A stretch of DNA of 64,000 bases from Cryptomeria japonica (taxonomy: Eukaryota; Streptophyta; Pinopsida; Cupressales; Cupressaceae), in assembly GCF_030272615.1 (NCBI RefSeq), contig NC_081412.1, positions 695,648,083-695,712,082 on the forward strand, written 5' to 3'. Under the pieces are notes generated by a model, which saw nothing but the letters and a program-made list of their open reading frames with translations, made no database searches and was not told the DNA's origin. The translations under genes were made by a program, and so were the position numbers. Each line of letters opens with the position of its first letter. The first letter of the stretch is position 1. Positions 22,546-32,845 of this stretch are shown here, in pieces.

Positions 22546-25500
22546 ATGTACTTCATTAAGAAAAAGTCAAAATACAATGCCCTGTCTCAAGTACCGGCTG
22601 GTGTTATAGTAGAAGAAGGGATTTCTGATTACATAGACTACAAAATAAAAGACCTACGGTCTCTTGTAATCCATTCCCAACTGAGCTTATTCTATGGAAA
22701 GGATAAGAAGATTAAACTGGAATTCAGCATTCTAGAAAAGAAGAATCTTCAAAATGCAGTTTACTTTCTTGAAGAATTTTTGGATGATCACATTCGCATT
22801 ATTGTAAGCAGGGTACATGGTGATAAGATGTACCTAGAGTAGACGAATGATATCACACTAGAAGCAATTCATGTCATCACTGATTTCTGCAATACAGGGG
22901 AAGTGTCAGCCCTAAGGAAGGTCAACAAGATTGAAATGTCCAAGCTCACCAGTTCAGTGAGTGACTCACATGGAATGACCATCAACTCAATCAAGGATGA
23001 TCTAGTCAAGTATGCCTGCATGGTGATAGGCTACCAGATGTTCTCTGCTAGCAGAATTCTTTCTATCTCTACTGCAGTGATGAATGTCTCTTACAAGATG
23101 ATCAAAGAAGATGCATAGTTTGATCTGTGCACTTGTATGCAAAGACAACTTATGTTGAATCTTAAGTCAATCAAATAGGACAATGCACTGAGATTCAAGT
23201 TTGGACAACTACTGGCTGGTTTGTTCTTTTACTTTCAAGGCTACTTTCTAGGAGTAGGTGACATTCAGTGGTCTGCCAACCAACCGGTGACAAAACAAAT
23301 CAAGGAGAGCCTACAAGTGGTTGGAACCGACTAACCAGAAGTGCTGAACAAATACTTTGATGAGTTTAGATGCAAGATGAGCCAAAGGATAAGAATATCT
23401 GGGGATTTAGTCAAAAAGTATGAGGAAGACATTTTCTTCACCATCAAAGTAAATGAATGCATAATGGAGGTTGTTGAGCCTAGACAGGAAGAAGTAGAGC
23501 CTATGGGCTATGAGGTAATGAATGATATGCTGGAAAGGTATGCCTCTACCCTAATCACCTCACCCCATGATCCTAAGGAAAAGAGAATCAGAACCTATTT
23601 GGAAAGGGTTACACCATTTGCAGAACCCTCAAAAAAGAAAGGAAAGGTAGTGCCTTCAACATCGGCACCGGTTACTGCAGCCAGTCCCAAAGTGACCAAG
23701 CGGTCACCAGTTAAGAAAAAACCGGAAGCGGCACCTGCAAAAGTCTTTGAGAGGAAGAAGAAGATGAAAATAAATACACCTGACTCAAAAGAAACTATGT
23801 CAGAAGAACTACCTAAGAAGAAGACTAGGCAAACAAAGAAAAAGACAAAGAATGCACCGACATCATCTGCATCGGTAAATATTGACATTTCTTCTTACAA
23901 ACCTTTGACACATTGTCAAAGAACTATAAAGAATATTAGAAGAAAAGTACTAAATGATTTAATTGATTTTTTTGATGACTTAAATGATGAAGAAAAAGAA
24001 GAAGTTGAATAAGAAATCATTAAGTATTTGTATGTTAATGACCGGTCGCCTTCAAAAATTAGATCTGAGACAACGAATTCTTTGTATAATTCTTTAGACA
24101 ATAAATGGTGTATTGTCATAGAAAAGGAATATGAAATTAGGGAGGAAATAAATGCTCAACATTTTCCTGATGTATCAAATTCAGAACTTTTCAAAGTTAT
24201 GAATAAATACAAAGGCCTCTTCTTCAGGAGAAGAAGAAGACTCCTATTACTAGAAGGAAAGGGTCATGAAGTGATCAAGGATAAACATACTCATGCTCAA
24301 GAAGACCTTAAGATGCATCAAGTCGCTGAAGCCAACAGAAAAGCTAAGCAAGAACCAGAAACTGGCAAACAAGATGAGGTGTATAACAGTGAAGAAGAAC
24401 CAGTCACTGACCAAATGGACCCGAATGATCTTGATGCCTTAGATGGTGAAAATGTTACTCAACATACACCATCAGAAGGAACAGGATAGTAAAAGAAGAT
24501 AGAAGAAGAAAAGAAGCAACAGGAAGTTGAAAAGAAGAAACAGGAAGATGAAGAGGATAAGAGAAAAGAAGAGGAGAAAAAGAGAAAAGAAGAGGAAAAG
24601 AAGAAAGAGGAAGAGGACAAGGAAAAAGAAAAGGAAAAGAAGAAAGAGGAAGAGGACAAGAGAAAAGAGGAGAAAAAGAAGAAAGAGGAAGAGGATAAAA
24701 GAAAAGAAGAGGAGAAGAAGAGAAAGGAAGAAGAAAATAAGAAACAAGAGGAAGAGAGGAAGAAGAAGCTAGAGGAAAAGAAAGAAGAGGAGAAGTAGAA
24801 AGAGGAAGAGAAGAAGTAGGAAGAGGAAAAGAGGAAGAAGGAAGAGGAGAAGAAGAAGGATGAAGAAGAGAAGAAGCAAAAGGATGAAGAGAAGAGACAA
24901 GAACAAGAGAAAAGAAAGAAAGAAGAAGAGGAGTAGAGGAAGGCTCAAGAAGAGCAAAAAGACAAGGACAAGGAAGTAGCTAAAAAGAGCACACAGGTGG
25001 ATACTCCAATGGAAATCGGTAGTAAGGCTAAACTTGCTGCAATTACTAGTCCTATTGAGCTCTAGTCAACAAATGAATCGGAGCTATTGCAGAGCATTAA
25101 GCTTGCTCGAGAGAGATTGGATGCTCTAAGGAGGAAAAACTAGGAAGATGTTATCCAAGGTGTGATGGACACTCTTACCAGTTTGATACCCGGTACAAAC
25201 CTTCCCAGTACCGATTCCTTACTTGCACAATTGAAGCTCCTATGCACAGTTCTAGAAGACCGGGTACAAAGCCTAGAAGAGGTCGCAGAAGCAAATGCCA
25301 AGAAGGCACATCAAAAGGCTTTGTACACTGCCTTGGTGAGAAAATTAATAGAGCTCCAGTCTAATCTTCAGAAGGAATAGAAGAACATTAGACATGCAAT
25401 GGATGAGGGAAATCTATTACTCAGCAAGATTTGCCAACCTCATTTATTTTGTGATGATGTGCTCACTCAAAAGGACAAACTGCAATCTGATATGCAGTCA

Positions 25501-25863
25501 TTTATTAGCACCTTCAAGATGCCCTATGACTCCTTCTCCACCTATGGACAAATTGTTCACCAACTTCAACTACAGTCTGCAAGACTAGAGGAAGAGATAA
25601 GAAACTAGACATGAAATTTGCAGGAACTTCAATTGGTCCTACTGCTAAGACTGCAAATTCTCCAGAAGTGCTATCTAAATCTTGATGCCCTAATGGTCAC
25701 TCAAGAGATGAGTACGATAGATGCCATGGAAGAATAGGTCTCCCAAATGCAGACAGAGAAAGAGGTGGCCACCTCCCTACTTGACTCATGGTCCCTATCC
25801 ATGATGAAATTTTTGTAGGACTTTAAATCAGTTTTTGACAAGTTTTACTCATTACTGTCATAA
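22546..25863 (+). pseudogene. ParY giant accessory protein, one frame with 17 stop codons
   Basis: One reading frame from ATG 22546 to TAA 25861-25863 (1106 codons) with no frameshift but 17 premature stops: TAG at 22840, 23116, 23176, 24487, 24796, 24817, 24934, 25063, 25141, 25378, 25606, 25735, 25816; TAA at 23332, 24010, 24490; TGA at 25612. Parts in order: an unknown mixed-type N-terminal domain (residues 1-350), a Pro/Lys-rich basic linker (about 350-445), an acidic helix DEEKEEVE (about 475), a charged E/K/R helix (about 650-805), and a C-terminal coiled-coil segment (about 870-1100) with TDSLLAQLKLLCTVLEDRV. The order matches ParX. No known domain is recognised. A PPT and 3' LTR follow directly. 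Confidence 0.75.
24493..24960 (+). repeat. E/K/R-rich repeat encoding a long charged helix
   Basis: About 155 codons in the ParY accessory frame made almost only of Glu, Lys, Arg, Gln and Asp, with EEE(D/E)KRKEEEKK-like alternation. Such ER/K patterns are known to form stable single alpha helices. The DNA is a purine-only GAA/GAG/AAG/AGA tract that varies between copies. Three TAGs (24796, 24817, 24934) interrupt it. ParX has no comparable expansion. Confidence 0.85.
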
Positions 25864-26130
25864 ACATTTATTATTTTATATTAATGAAACAAGGGTTAGT
25901 CTGCAATATTTTTTTTCATTATTGGCAAAGGGGGAGAAGTATAAATTTTGAATGTTTTGATGTATACTTTCATGTTATCTCTATTAAGGAGTAGTATTCA
26001 TTGTATTTTCTGCAAAAGGGATAGTGTATATGCTTAGGGGGAGTAATTTTGATTATGGCATATTTTTGTTGTAAAACACTTAGATGTCAGAATTTTCCTA
26101 AGTGTTTCCATCAATGCCAAAGGGGGAGAT
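25864..26130 (+). promoter_or_regulatory. ParY 3' UTR and polypurine tract
   Basis: Noncoding. Three PPT-like motifs: ggcaaagggggagaag at 25924, ttagggggagtaa at about 26034, and gccaaagggggagat ending at 26130 directly before the LTR. The last is the functional-type PPT. The repeated motif also occurs in ParX, CopE and Cop2/CopF. Confidence 0.8.
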
Positions 26131-27299
26131 TGTTGGCATTTTTGATGATTATGTTGTGATTGTCATTGATGGACACACACTTGCTATGAGATCACTTTTT
26201 GTATGTATGAGTTAAAGCTCAACCGGTATTTGTTCCAACTGGTATGATGTATTATAGTCTTTAGACTATCGGTGTTTTGCAAAAAGTGTTTACCGATCTG
26301 AAGTGGTATGAAGACCCCAAGCGGCTCGAGGATCTCAAGTAGTACAAAGCAATGAAGCGGCACAACTCATATTTCCTAGTCATCATTTTGTCAAACCGGC
26401 AACTGGTATCTTCCTTAAACCGGTATTCTGTATGAACCAGTAATACTCTATGATGAGTTACCAACTGGCATTTTATGATGAGCTACTATCCACTGATTGT
26501 TTGCCGGTGCCGACACTTTAACGATGCTTTTTGTGTCATGTTACAGAATATGTCTAGATATTTTGAATCAAGGAAATTGCATTGTAATCCTATTGGACCA
26601 ACATGAAATCATATTCCTTTATAAGGACATCATGTCTAGGGTTTTAGGTGGTTGCAAGGGTTTAAGGTGGTTGAATAGTTTTTTTTGTAAGTGCGAACAT
26701 AGAAGAGAAGTTGATGTTTATGAGAGAAAGGAGACTATGAATGTGTAGAAGACCGAAGTAATGCTGGAATGCATTAGGAACGAGCTATCAAGGATCTAAC
26801 CAAGCAATATGTGCTATTTGCTAGACCACTCATTTGTTGATTACTCACATCTTTGACAAGTCTGAAGCCCTTAACCGGGTAGGCCCAAAAAGCCTTTTGT
26901 AAATCCTCTAACAAGGTGGTTCACATCTGTAAATGTAAAATCCTCTAGCAAGGTAGTCTTTAATCGGACTTATCTCCTAACAGAGATTGAGATTCCTAAT
27001 AGGATCTGTTTTGGTAAAGAACATTGTATGACCTTAACTAGTCTAGTTCCTATTCTACAAATAGTTACTTGTGAGTTTCATCTCAGCGTGGTTTTTCCCA
27101 TTTGGGTTTCCACATCAAAATCTCTTGTGTTATGGTGTTTGTGCTTCTATGGGTGAATGCATTATTTTCTATTTGGTTTGCATGTGTGCTAATCGGTTTG
27201 TTTGCTAAACTATTTTACCGGTTTACTGCTAGACTAGTAAAGTGTTTAAGTATAGTAATTTTTGGCATACTAATTCACCCCCCCTCTTAGTAGTCATTA
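26131..27299 (+). repeat. 3' LTR of ParY
   Basis: Starts TGTTGGCATTTTTGATG directly after the PPT. Holds the copia motif gcgtggtttttccca...gggtttccac (about 27087-27112) and near the end taattcaccccccctcttag. The exact 3' end is unclear because the usual ...CCTAACA is not found after cattag; I place it at about 27299. About 1.17 kb. Its 5' partner is not in the window. Confidence 0.75.
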
Positions 27300-28357
27300 G
27301 AGTGTGGATTTGTTGTGTGGCCTTTCTCATTTTGTAGATACTAGTATTATGCGAATCAAAATTTTTGTTGAAGTCCTTGGTTATTATCAACCCACTAGCC
27401 AAGTTAACCACTCCATTCCTATGTCGACATCCTTGCTTAGTGTGCCTACACATACATCTTCTATCATGACTACCTCCACACAAAATGTTAATCCTACACA
27501 TGTTAGTCATGGGAGAAATGTTGGAATTTGATCATTTGAACTAAACCGGTAATATGTGTTTACTTGATGCAACTGATATATGTTTGTTGTGCATTGAGAT
27601 TAGATTTGTGTATGGTGATTATTGTGTATGTTGTCATTGAGGGAAACTATGTTTCTTTAGTTATTTAAGTCCTACAGTTCAACTAGCAAGGCTTAACCCG
27701 TTAGCAGAGACAATTTTTATTAGAACTAGTTATTAAGACTCCAACTAATAAAATACTGATAGTGTTACATTCCGACAACGGATATGCGAAAATCATGAAG
27801 AATGAGATGATGTGGTTTTACAACAACATTGAAGACGATCAGATGAATATATGTTTGTGAGCGCATGTATAGATTTGATCAGGCAAACAAGATTTGTTTG
27901 ACTGAACATATTAGTTGATGAAGACTTCACCGATCGTGATGGAAATCACTCAGATTGGTAAAAAAACATAGAATTAGATTTGTTATGTCAATGGCCGACA
28001 TAAATAAAGTGTACAATGCAATATTGTCTAAATGCAATGAACCTAGGGAATTGTAACAAGGTTCTAGCCAACCATATGATGATTTTAGATGTGTGATGAG
28101 GTATGAAAGGATATATGTGTATGAGCTTGATAGTGTGAAATATCATTAGCGAATTTTGTATTTTTGATAATGAGATGATTAGAGGAGTTGAGAGATGAAG
28201 TCCATGTGATGTTGTGATGTTCTTAAGCGGATCTTATTAGACATATAGGGTGTTATTCTGAGATCCTTTGTACTTGTTGTCTCCCTAACAGTTGTAGCAA
28301 GAAAATCATCTTACAAGGTCACAACTAATAGGGTGTAGTTGGATCCTAACAGGTTTG
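27300..28357. other. Unassigned stretch with a possible LTR (27519-28351)
   Basis: No supported gene. 27519-28351 starts TGTTGGAATTTG and ends GGATCCTAACA, the terminal form of the copia LTRs here, but no PPT or primer site adjoins it and the flanking 5-mers do not match. It may be a solo LTR or coincidence. 27304-27518 has a Ser/Thr-rich frame without recognised homology. Confidence 0.35.
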
Positions 28358-29415
28358 TGTTAGGTCCCGGAGACAACTGAGAGAGGGGGGGTGAATCAAT
28401 TGTCTAATAAATTCAAACCAAAAAACTTAATAACCAACTTAATGCTTAATACTAGTAAACTAGTTAAGTATGCCGGTAGACAGTGTTAACAGTAAATTGC
28501 TATACCGGTAAAGATTAATGCATGAAACATAAACATAAAGTCATCCACAACACATGACACCAATATTTGTATGTGGAAACCCTGTAAGGGGAAAAACCAC
28601 GGTGGGAAACCTTACCCACAATCAAATGATACTACTGCAAATAGTAAGTGTACATAAATGGGGTCTGCACATGCAGAAAGGCCAATAGCCTAGAGCTCAC
28701 TGATCAATCACAAAATGGGAGTCACACTGACTACAGTTGGATGGTTAAATCCAATAAGAATGTACTGCACAAAATAGCATCTTCATATGCTAGATTCAAT
28801 ACCGGTGTAATGCTGATAAGCTTCTACAAAAACCTAACTTTACCTTCAAATGATGTCTTCGTGTATATCCCTGCTTGATCTCACATATACCTTCACTTAA
28901 TTCTTTTTCATATTCCACACTTGATCTTACAAATAAGATCTTACATTTATACCATACCCTAAGACCAATTTTAGTAGGTCAGCTCTACAAGATATTACAA
29001 TAAACATTTTACAAACAATATAATATCTGATGCAATAACCAATTAAACATGTCACTTAATGCATTTACAACAATAATAAATCATCTCCATAGCGTGCCAT
29101 GTTGATCTGGAAAAGATAAACCTACCGGTGTAACCCTAGATAACCTGGACTTATTTGCCGGTAAAAGCAAATATGCAAATATGAATATAACAATGATTAT
29201 TTCTTCAAAACAAAGTGTCCACATGATGTCTTTGACATTACCAAGTGTCTTCCATATCATTCCAGGTATTGGTGAATAATATATCCTACCGGTGAACCAT
29301 ATACTAGTAACTATTGCACAGTTTACTTGCTTTCCGGTGAATGTTGTTGGATCTCCAAAGTAGGTGTATTAGTAGGTGTTGACATCAATGACAAAACCAT
29401 ACCAAAATACCAACA
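28358..29415 (-). repeat. 3' LTR of Cop2
   Basis: In + coordinates tgttaggtcccgg...ataccaaca. On the element strand a TATA-like ggtataaatg lies at about 28944-28953. The conserved tgattcaccccccctctctcag edge lies at the 28380s. Confidence 0.95.
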
Positions 29416-29700
29416 ATCTCCCCCTTTGGCATTGATGGCAACACAAGATGGAAAAACCATCAAAGTGCCAAAACAGAAATGCCAAATACAAAAACCAACA
29501 ATCTCCATTTCTCCCCCTGGGAGTAACATGTGTTTATCCAAAGATTTTTTTTTTTTTAATACCAATCTCTCCCCAAAAATATAATGTGTTTTTCCATAGA
29601 TATCTCTCCCCCTTTGACATCAAATGCCAAAGTCACAAATAGTCAAGTTTATACAAAATACCAACCAATTCAATATGACAACTACTCCCCTTGAAAAGTA
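29416..29700 (-). promoter_or_regulatory. Cop2 polypurine tract and PPT-like repeats
   Basis: On the element strand GCCAAAGGGGGAGAT precedes the LTR start at 29415. Further GGGGGAGA-like motifs lie at about 29514, 29605 and 29687 in the 3' UTR. Confidence 0.85.
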
Positions 29701-29821
29701 GCTTCCTCATCAAATACCGGAATAAAAGATTTGTCTTTTTAATTATGTCGGTTGATGACAAACATCAACTATCTAAGTCTCTACTGGTGGTGGTATGACT
29801 CCAAGCTGATCTCTGAGATAC

Positions 29822-30226
29822 TCAAAAAGTCTCCTTAGGCAAAGGTTTTGTGAAAATATCTACAAGTTGTTCTTTAGTATTCACATAAACTAGTTTTATC
29901 ACTCTTTCTTCAACTTTTTCCCTTAGAAAATTCAGTTTGATAGAAACATGTTTTGTTTTAGAATGTAATACCAGATTCTTAGATATATCAATTGCTACAG
30001 TGTTATCACAATATATAGTAATGGGTTCCTTGCATTTTACCTTTATATCTTTCAACATTTGCTTAAGCCATAATACCTGTGTATAGTTAGTTGCTGCTGC
30101 AACATATTCTGATTTTGTTGTTGCTAAAGATGTACAACTCTGCTTCTTACTCAACCAAGAGACTAATCTCTTTCCAAGAAAGAATGCTCCTCCAGTGGTG
30201 CTCTTTCTATCATCTATATCTCCTGC
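29822..30226 (-). pseudogene. Cop2 RNase H C-part
   Basis: Continues the RT-RNase H frame after the stop at 30227: AGDIDDRKST, KKQSCTSLATTKSEYVA, YCDNTVAIDISKN and LVDIFTKPLPKE. RNase H removes the RNA strand of the hybrid. The open part begins with Met 30154. Confidence 0.9.
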
Positions 30227-31360
30227 CTAATTTGCATTTGTGTATGCACATAGATCAAAATTTTCATCTTTAGGATACCATAATCCAAGATTTGTTGTGC
30301 CTTGTAAGTACCAAAAAATCCTTTTTACTGTTGATTCATGATTTTCCCTAGGATTACTCTGAAATCTATAAACAATACATAAAACATTCATAATATTAGG
30401 CCTAGTTTCTGTCAAATACAGTAAACCTCCTATCATAGATTTGTATCTAGTTGAATTAACAAGTGTAGATTCATCCCTTTGAGATAATTTGTCATTTGTA
30501 GTCATAGGTGTGCTTACCGGTTTAGAGTTCTCCATCCCAAATTTCCTTAGTAATTCTTTCAAGTACTTAGATTGACTAAAAAATATACCATTATTAGTTT
30601 GAGAAATCTGCAAACCTAAAAAGAATTTAATTTCTCCAATCATAGACATTTCAAATTCTTGTTGCATTTCAAGAGAAAATTCCTTACATAATCCATCTTC
30701 TCCTCCAAAGATTATATCATCAACAAATACTTCAATAATCAAGATGTCATCATTAGTTACTTTGTAATATAAATTGCTATCTGTATTTCCTTTAGTAAAA
30801 CCAATCTTCAAAAGATACTTATCCAACCTTGCATACCAAGCTCTTGGGGCTTGTTTCAATCCATACAGAGCTTTTCTTAACCTGCAAACCATATCATTGT
30901 CATCTATCAAAGAGAATCCATCAGGTTGTTCAATATATACTTCTTCTTCAAGATCTCCATTCAAAAATGCACATTTAATATCCATTTGATAAACTTTGTA
31001 ATCCTTGTGAGCTGCAAAAGCCAAGAATACTCTAATTGCCTCAATTCTGGCTATCTGTGCAAAGGTTTCATTGTAATCAACTCCTTCTTTTTGAGAATAT
31101 CCCTTACACACTAGTCTTGCTTTATTTCTGACAACCTTACCATCTTCATTAAGTTTGTTTCTAAATACCCATTTAGTTCCAATTACATTTTTATCTTTAG
31201 GTCGGGGAACTAATGTCCAAGTATTGTTCTTTTCAATTTGTCTTAATTCTTCTTCCATAGCTTTAATCCAAAATCTATCTTCACATGCCTCATTAATAGA
31301 TGATGGTTCAATTTGAGAACTAAGACATACCTCTTCATTTGCCAATCTTCCTCTTGTCAT
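30227..31360 (-). CDS. Cop2 reverse transcriptase and RNase H N-part
   Basis: 377 codons with the full copia [45 protein letters not shown], catalytic FVDDIIFGG, then the connection ([25 protein letters not shown]) and the RNase H start CAYTNAN. It ends at TAG 30227-30229, where CopF has the Trp codon (CCA in + coordinates at the matching place near 38691), so a G-to-A change. Confidence 0.93.
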   Translation of the reverse strand: MTRGRLANEEVCLSSQIEPSSINEACEDRFWIKAMEEELRQIEKNNTWTLVPRPKDKNVIGTKWVFRNKLNEDGKVVRNKARLVCKGYSQKEGVDYNETFAQIARIEAIRVFLAFAAHKDYKVYQMDIKCAFLNGDLEEEVYIEQPDGFSLIDDNDMVCRLRKALYGLKQAPRAWYARLDKYLLKIGFTKGNTDSNLYYKVTNDDILIIEVFVDDIIFGGEDGLCKEFSLEMQQEFEMSMIGEIKFFLGLQISQTNNGIFFSQSKYLKELLRKFGMENSKPVSTPMTTNDKLSQRDESTLVNSTRYKSMIGGLLYLTETRPNIMNVLCIVYRFQSNPRENHESTVKRIFWYLQGTTNLGLWYPKDENFDLCAYTNAN

Positions 31361-31573
31361 AACTCCTTTAAATTTGTTTCCAATTATCTAATCTTCAGAA
31401 TGATTCAATCTTACATACCAGGGTGTCTTAGTTTGTTGTTTCTCTTCAATTATTGTGGAATCTTCTGATGATACTGGGGTAACTGGATCTTCATTCTGTA
31501 TCGGTGGATTCAGTATAGGTTCATTTGTCACAATTTCTATTGCCAGTTCAGATTATATATACCTTGAAGTTCC

Positions 31574-32488
31574 TCAGAATTGTTCATCAATATTTACATT
31601 TGTACTCTCAATAATTTTCTGCAATCTCTTATTAAAACATCTATATGCCTTGCTCTTAGATGAATAACCAAGAAATATTCCTTCATCACTTCTAGGATCA
31701 AATTTACCAATATACTCATCTCTTCTAATATAACATTTACTTCCAAAAATTCTGAAATATTTAAGAGTAGGAGTAATACCAAACCATAGTTCATGAGGGG
31801 TCTTGCCGATTTCACCTTTGATGTGAACTTTGTTGAATGTATAGACCATTGTACTGACTGCCTCTCTCCAATATACATGTGGTAGGTTTTCTTCTGATAA
31901 CATACTTCTTGTTGCATCCAAGATAGTTCTATATTTCCTTTCAACAACTCCATTCTGCAGTGGTGTCCGAGGTGCTGATAGTTGTCTTCTGATTCCATTT
32001 ACTTCACAGAATGTATTAAATTCCTTAGATGTAAATTCTCCTCCTTGATCTGATCTTAGACATTTGATTTTCTTACCGGTTTCATTTTGTGCCATTGCTT
32101 TGAACAGTTTGAACTTTCCAAGTTCTTCTAATTTTTCTCTGAGAAAAGTAACCCAACACTTTCTAGAATAGTCATCAATAATTAGCATGAAATATCTATC
32201 ACCTTGTAAGCTTTTAGTTCTAGCTGGACCACATAAATTGGTATGAATTAAATCAAGAGCAATATTGGATTTTTCTGGAATACTTTTGAAACTAGCTCTA
32301 ACTTGTTTTCCAAATTGACATTCCTTACATACTGTATTGTGAGGTTTGACAATTTTAGGTAAATCTCTAACTGCCTTAATAGTGCTGATTTTCACCATGC
32401 AATCAAATTTTACATGATAGAGTCTCTTATTCCATAGCCAACTTTCATCAATATGTGCAATTAAACATGTCTTTTCACTATTATTCAA
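31574..32488 (-). CDS. Cop2 integrase
   Basis: 304 codons: GAG-pre-integrase zinc region (WLWNKRLYHVKF, CKECQFGKQ), then the core. The second Asp (LRSDQGGEF) and Glu (QNGVVERK) are present, but the first Asp is Asn (HTNLCGP, codon 32237-32239). The HHCC motif also has Tyr (RLYHV) where Cop1 and CopE keep Cys (R-F/L-CHV). Integration activity should be lost. Confidence 0.92.
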   Translation of the reverse strand: MNNSEKTCLIAHIDESWLWNKRLYHVKFDCMVKISTIKAVRDLPKIVKPHNTVCKECQFGKQVRASFKSIPEKSNIALDLIHTNLCGPARTKSLQGDRYFMLIIDDYSRKCWVTFLREKLEELGKFKLFKAMAQNETGKKIKCLRSDQGGEFTSKEFNTFCEVNGIRRQLSAPRTPLQNGVVERKYRTILDATRSMLSEENLPHVYWREAVSTMVYTFNKVHIKGEIGKTPHELWFGITPTLKYFRIFGSKCYIRRDEYIGKFDPRSDEGIFLGYSSKSKAYRCFNKRLQKIIESTNVNIDEQF

Positions 32489-32509
32489 ATGAAAGATATT
32501 ACCTCTAGT

Positions 32510-32842
32510 CTAATTACCGGTTGCAATTTCCAAACCAATTCTATTCATGATTTTGCATTTTCCATTTTTGAATTGTAACTGAAATCCTTTCTCAACTAAT
32601 TGACCAACACTCAAAAGATTATGATTTAATCCTTCAACATAGTAAACATTGTCAGTATTATGCTTACCATCAAGAGATATTGTACCCTTACCTTTGATCA
32701 AACAAGCTTTGTCATCTCCAAATCTTACTAAGCCTCCATTGTATTCTTGAAAGTTCAAGAATTTACCTTTATCTCCTGTCATATGATGTGAGCATCCTGA
32801 ATCAATGATCCACTCATCCTTTACTTCAACTTTAGCTGCCAA
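32510..32842 (-). CDS. Cop2 protease
   Basis: 110 codons directly continuing the gag frame. The active-site motif WIIDSGCSHHMTGDK is intact; copia proteases are aspartic and cleave the polyprotein. It ends at TAG 32510-32512, in place of a Gln codon before TRGNIFHL. Confidence 0.9.
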   Translation of the reverse strand: MAAKVEVKDEWIIDSGCSHHMTGDKGKFLNFQEYNGGLVRFGDDKACLIKGKGTISLDGKHNTDNVYYVEGLNHNLLSVGQLVEKGFQLQFKNGKCKIMNRIGLEIATGN

Positions 32843-32845
32843 GGC

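Larger units (their letters stand above)
8136..27299 (+). mobile_element. ParY: non-autonomous copia-related element with gag and giant accessory ORF
   Basis: Plus strand: gag C-part (8136-8835 continuing at 21796-22087), a leader-like gap (22088-22545), a 1106-codon accessory frame (22546-25863), a 3' UTR with PPT-like motifs, and a 3' LTR (26131-about 27299). GypA interrupts it at 8837-21794. No protease, integrase, RT or RNase H is present in the visible part. The 5' LTR and gag start lie left of the window. The layout resembles non-autonomous gag-carrying elements (TR-GAG type) with an extra gene. Confidence 0.75.

Noticed and set aside
24459-24957. Phe/Leu/Ser-rich minus-strand frames that look like membrane proteins
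   Set aside because: Antisense of the purine-only E/K/R repeat; hydrophobicity follows from poly-pyrimidine codons.
22546-25863. Genetic-code reassignment of TAG
   Set aside because: TAG stops in other elements fall at codons that are CAG or TGG in sister copies, and both Gln and Trp cannot be the meaning of one codon; mutation explains it better.
27304-27531. 75-codon Ser/Thr-rich frame
   Set aside because: Short, no homology, unclear surroundings; not enough to call a gene.
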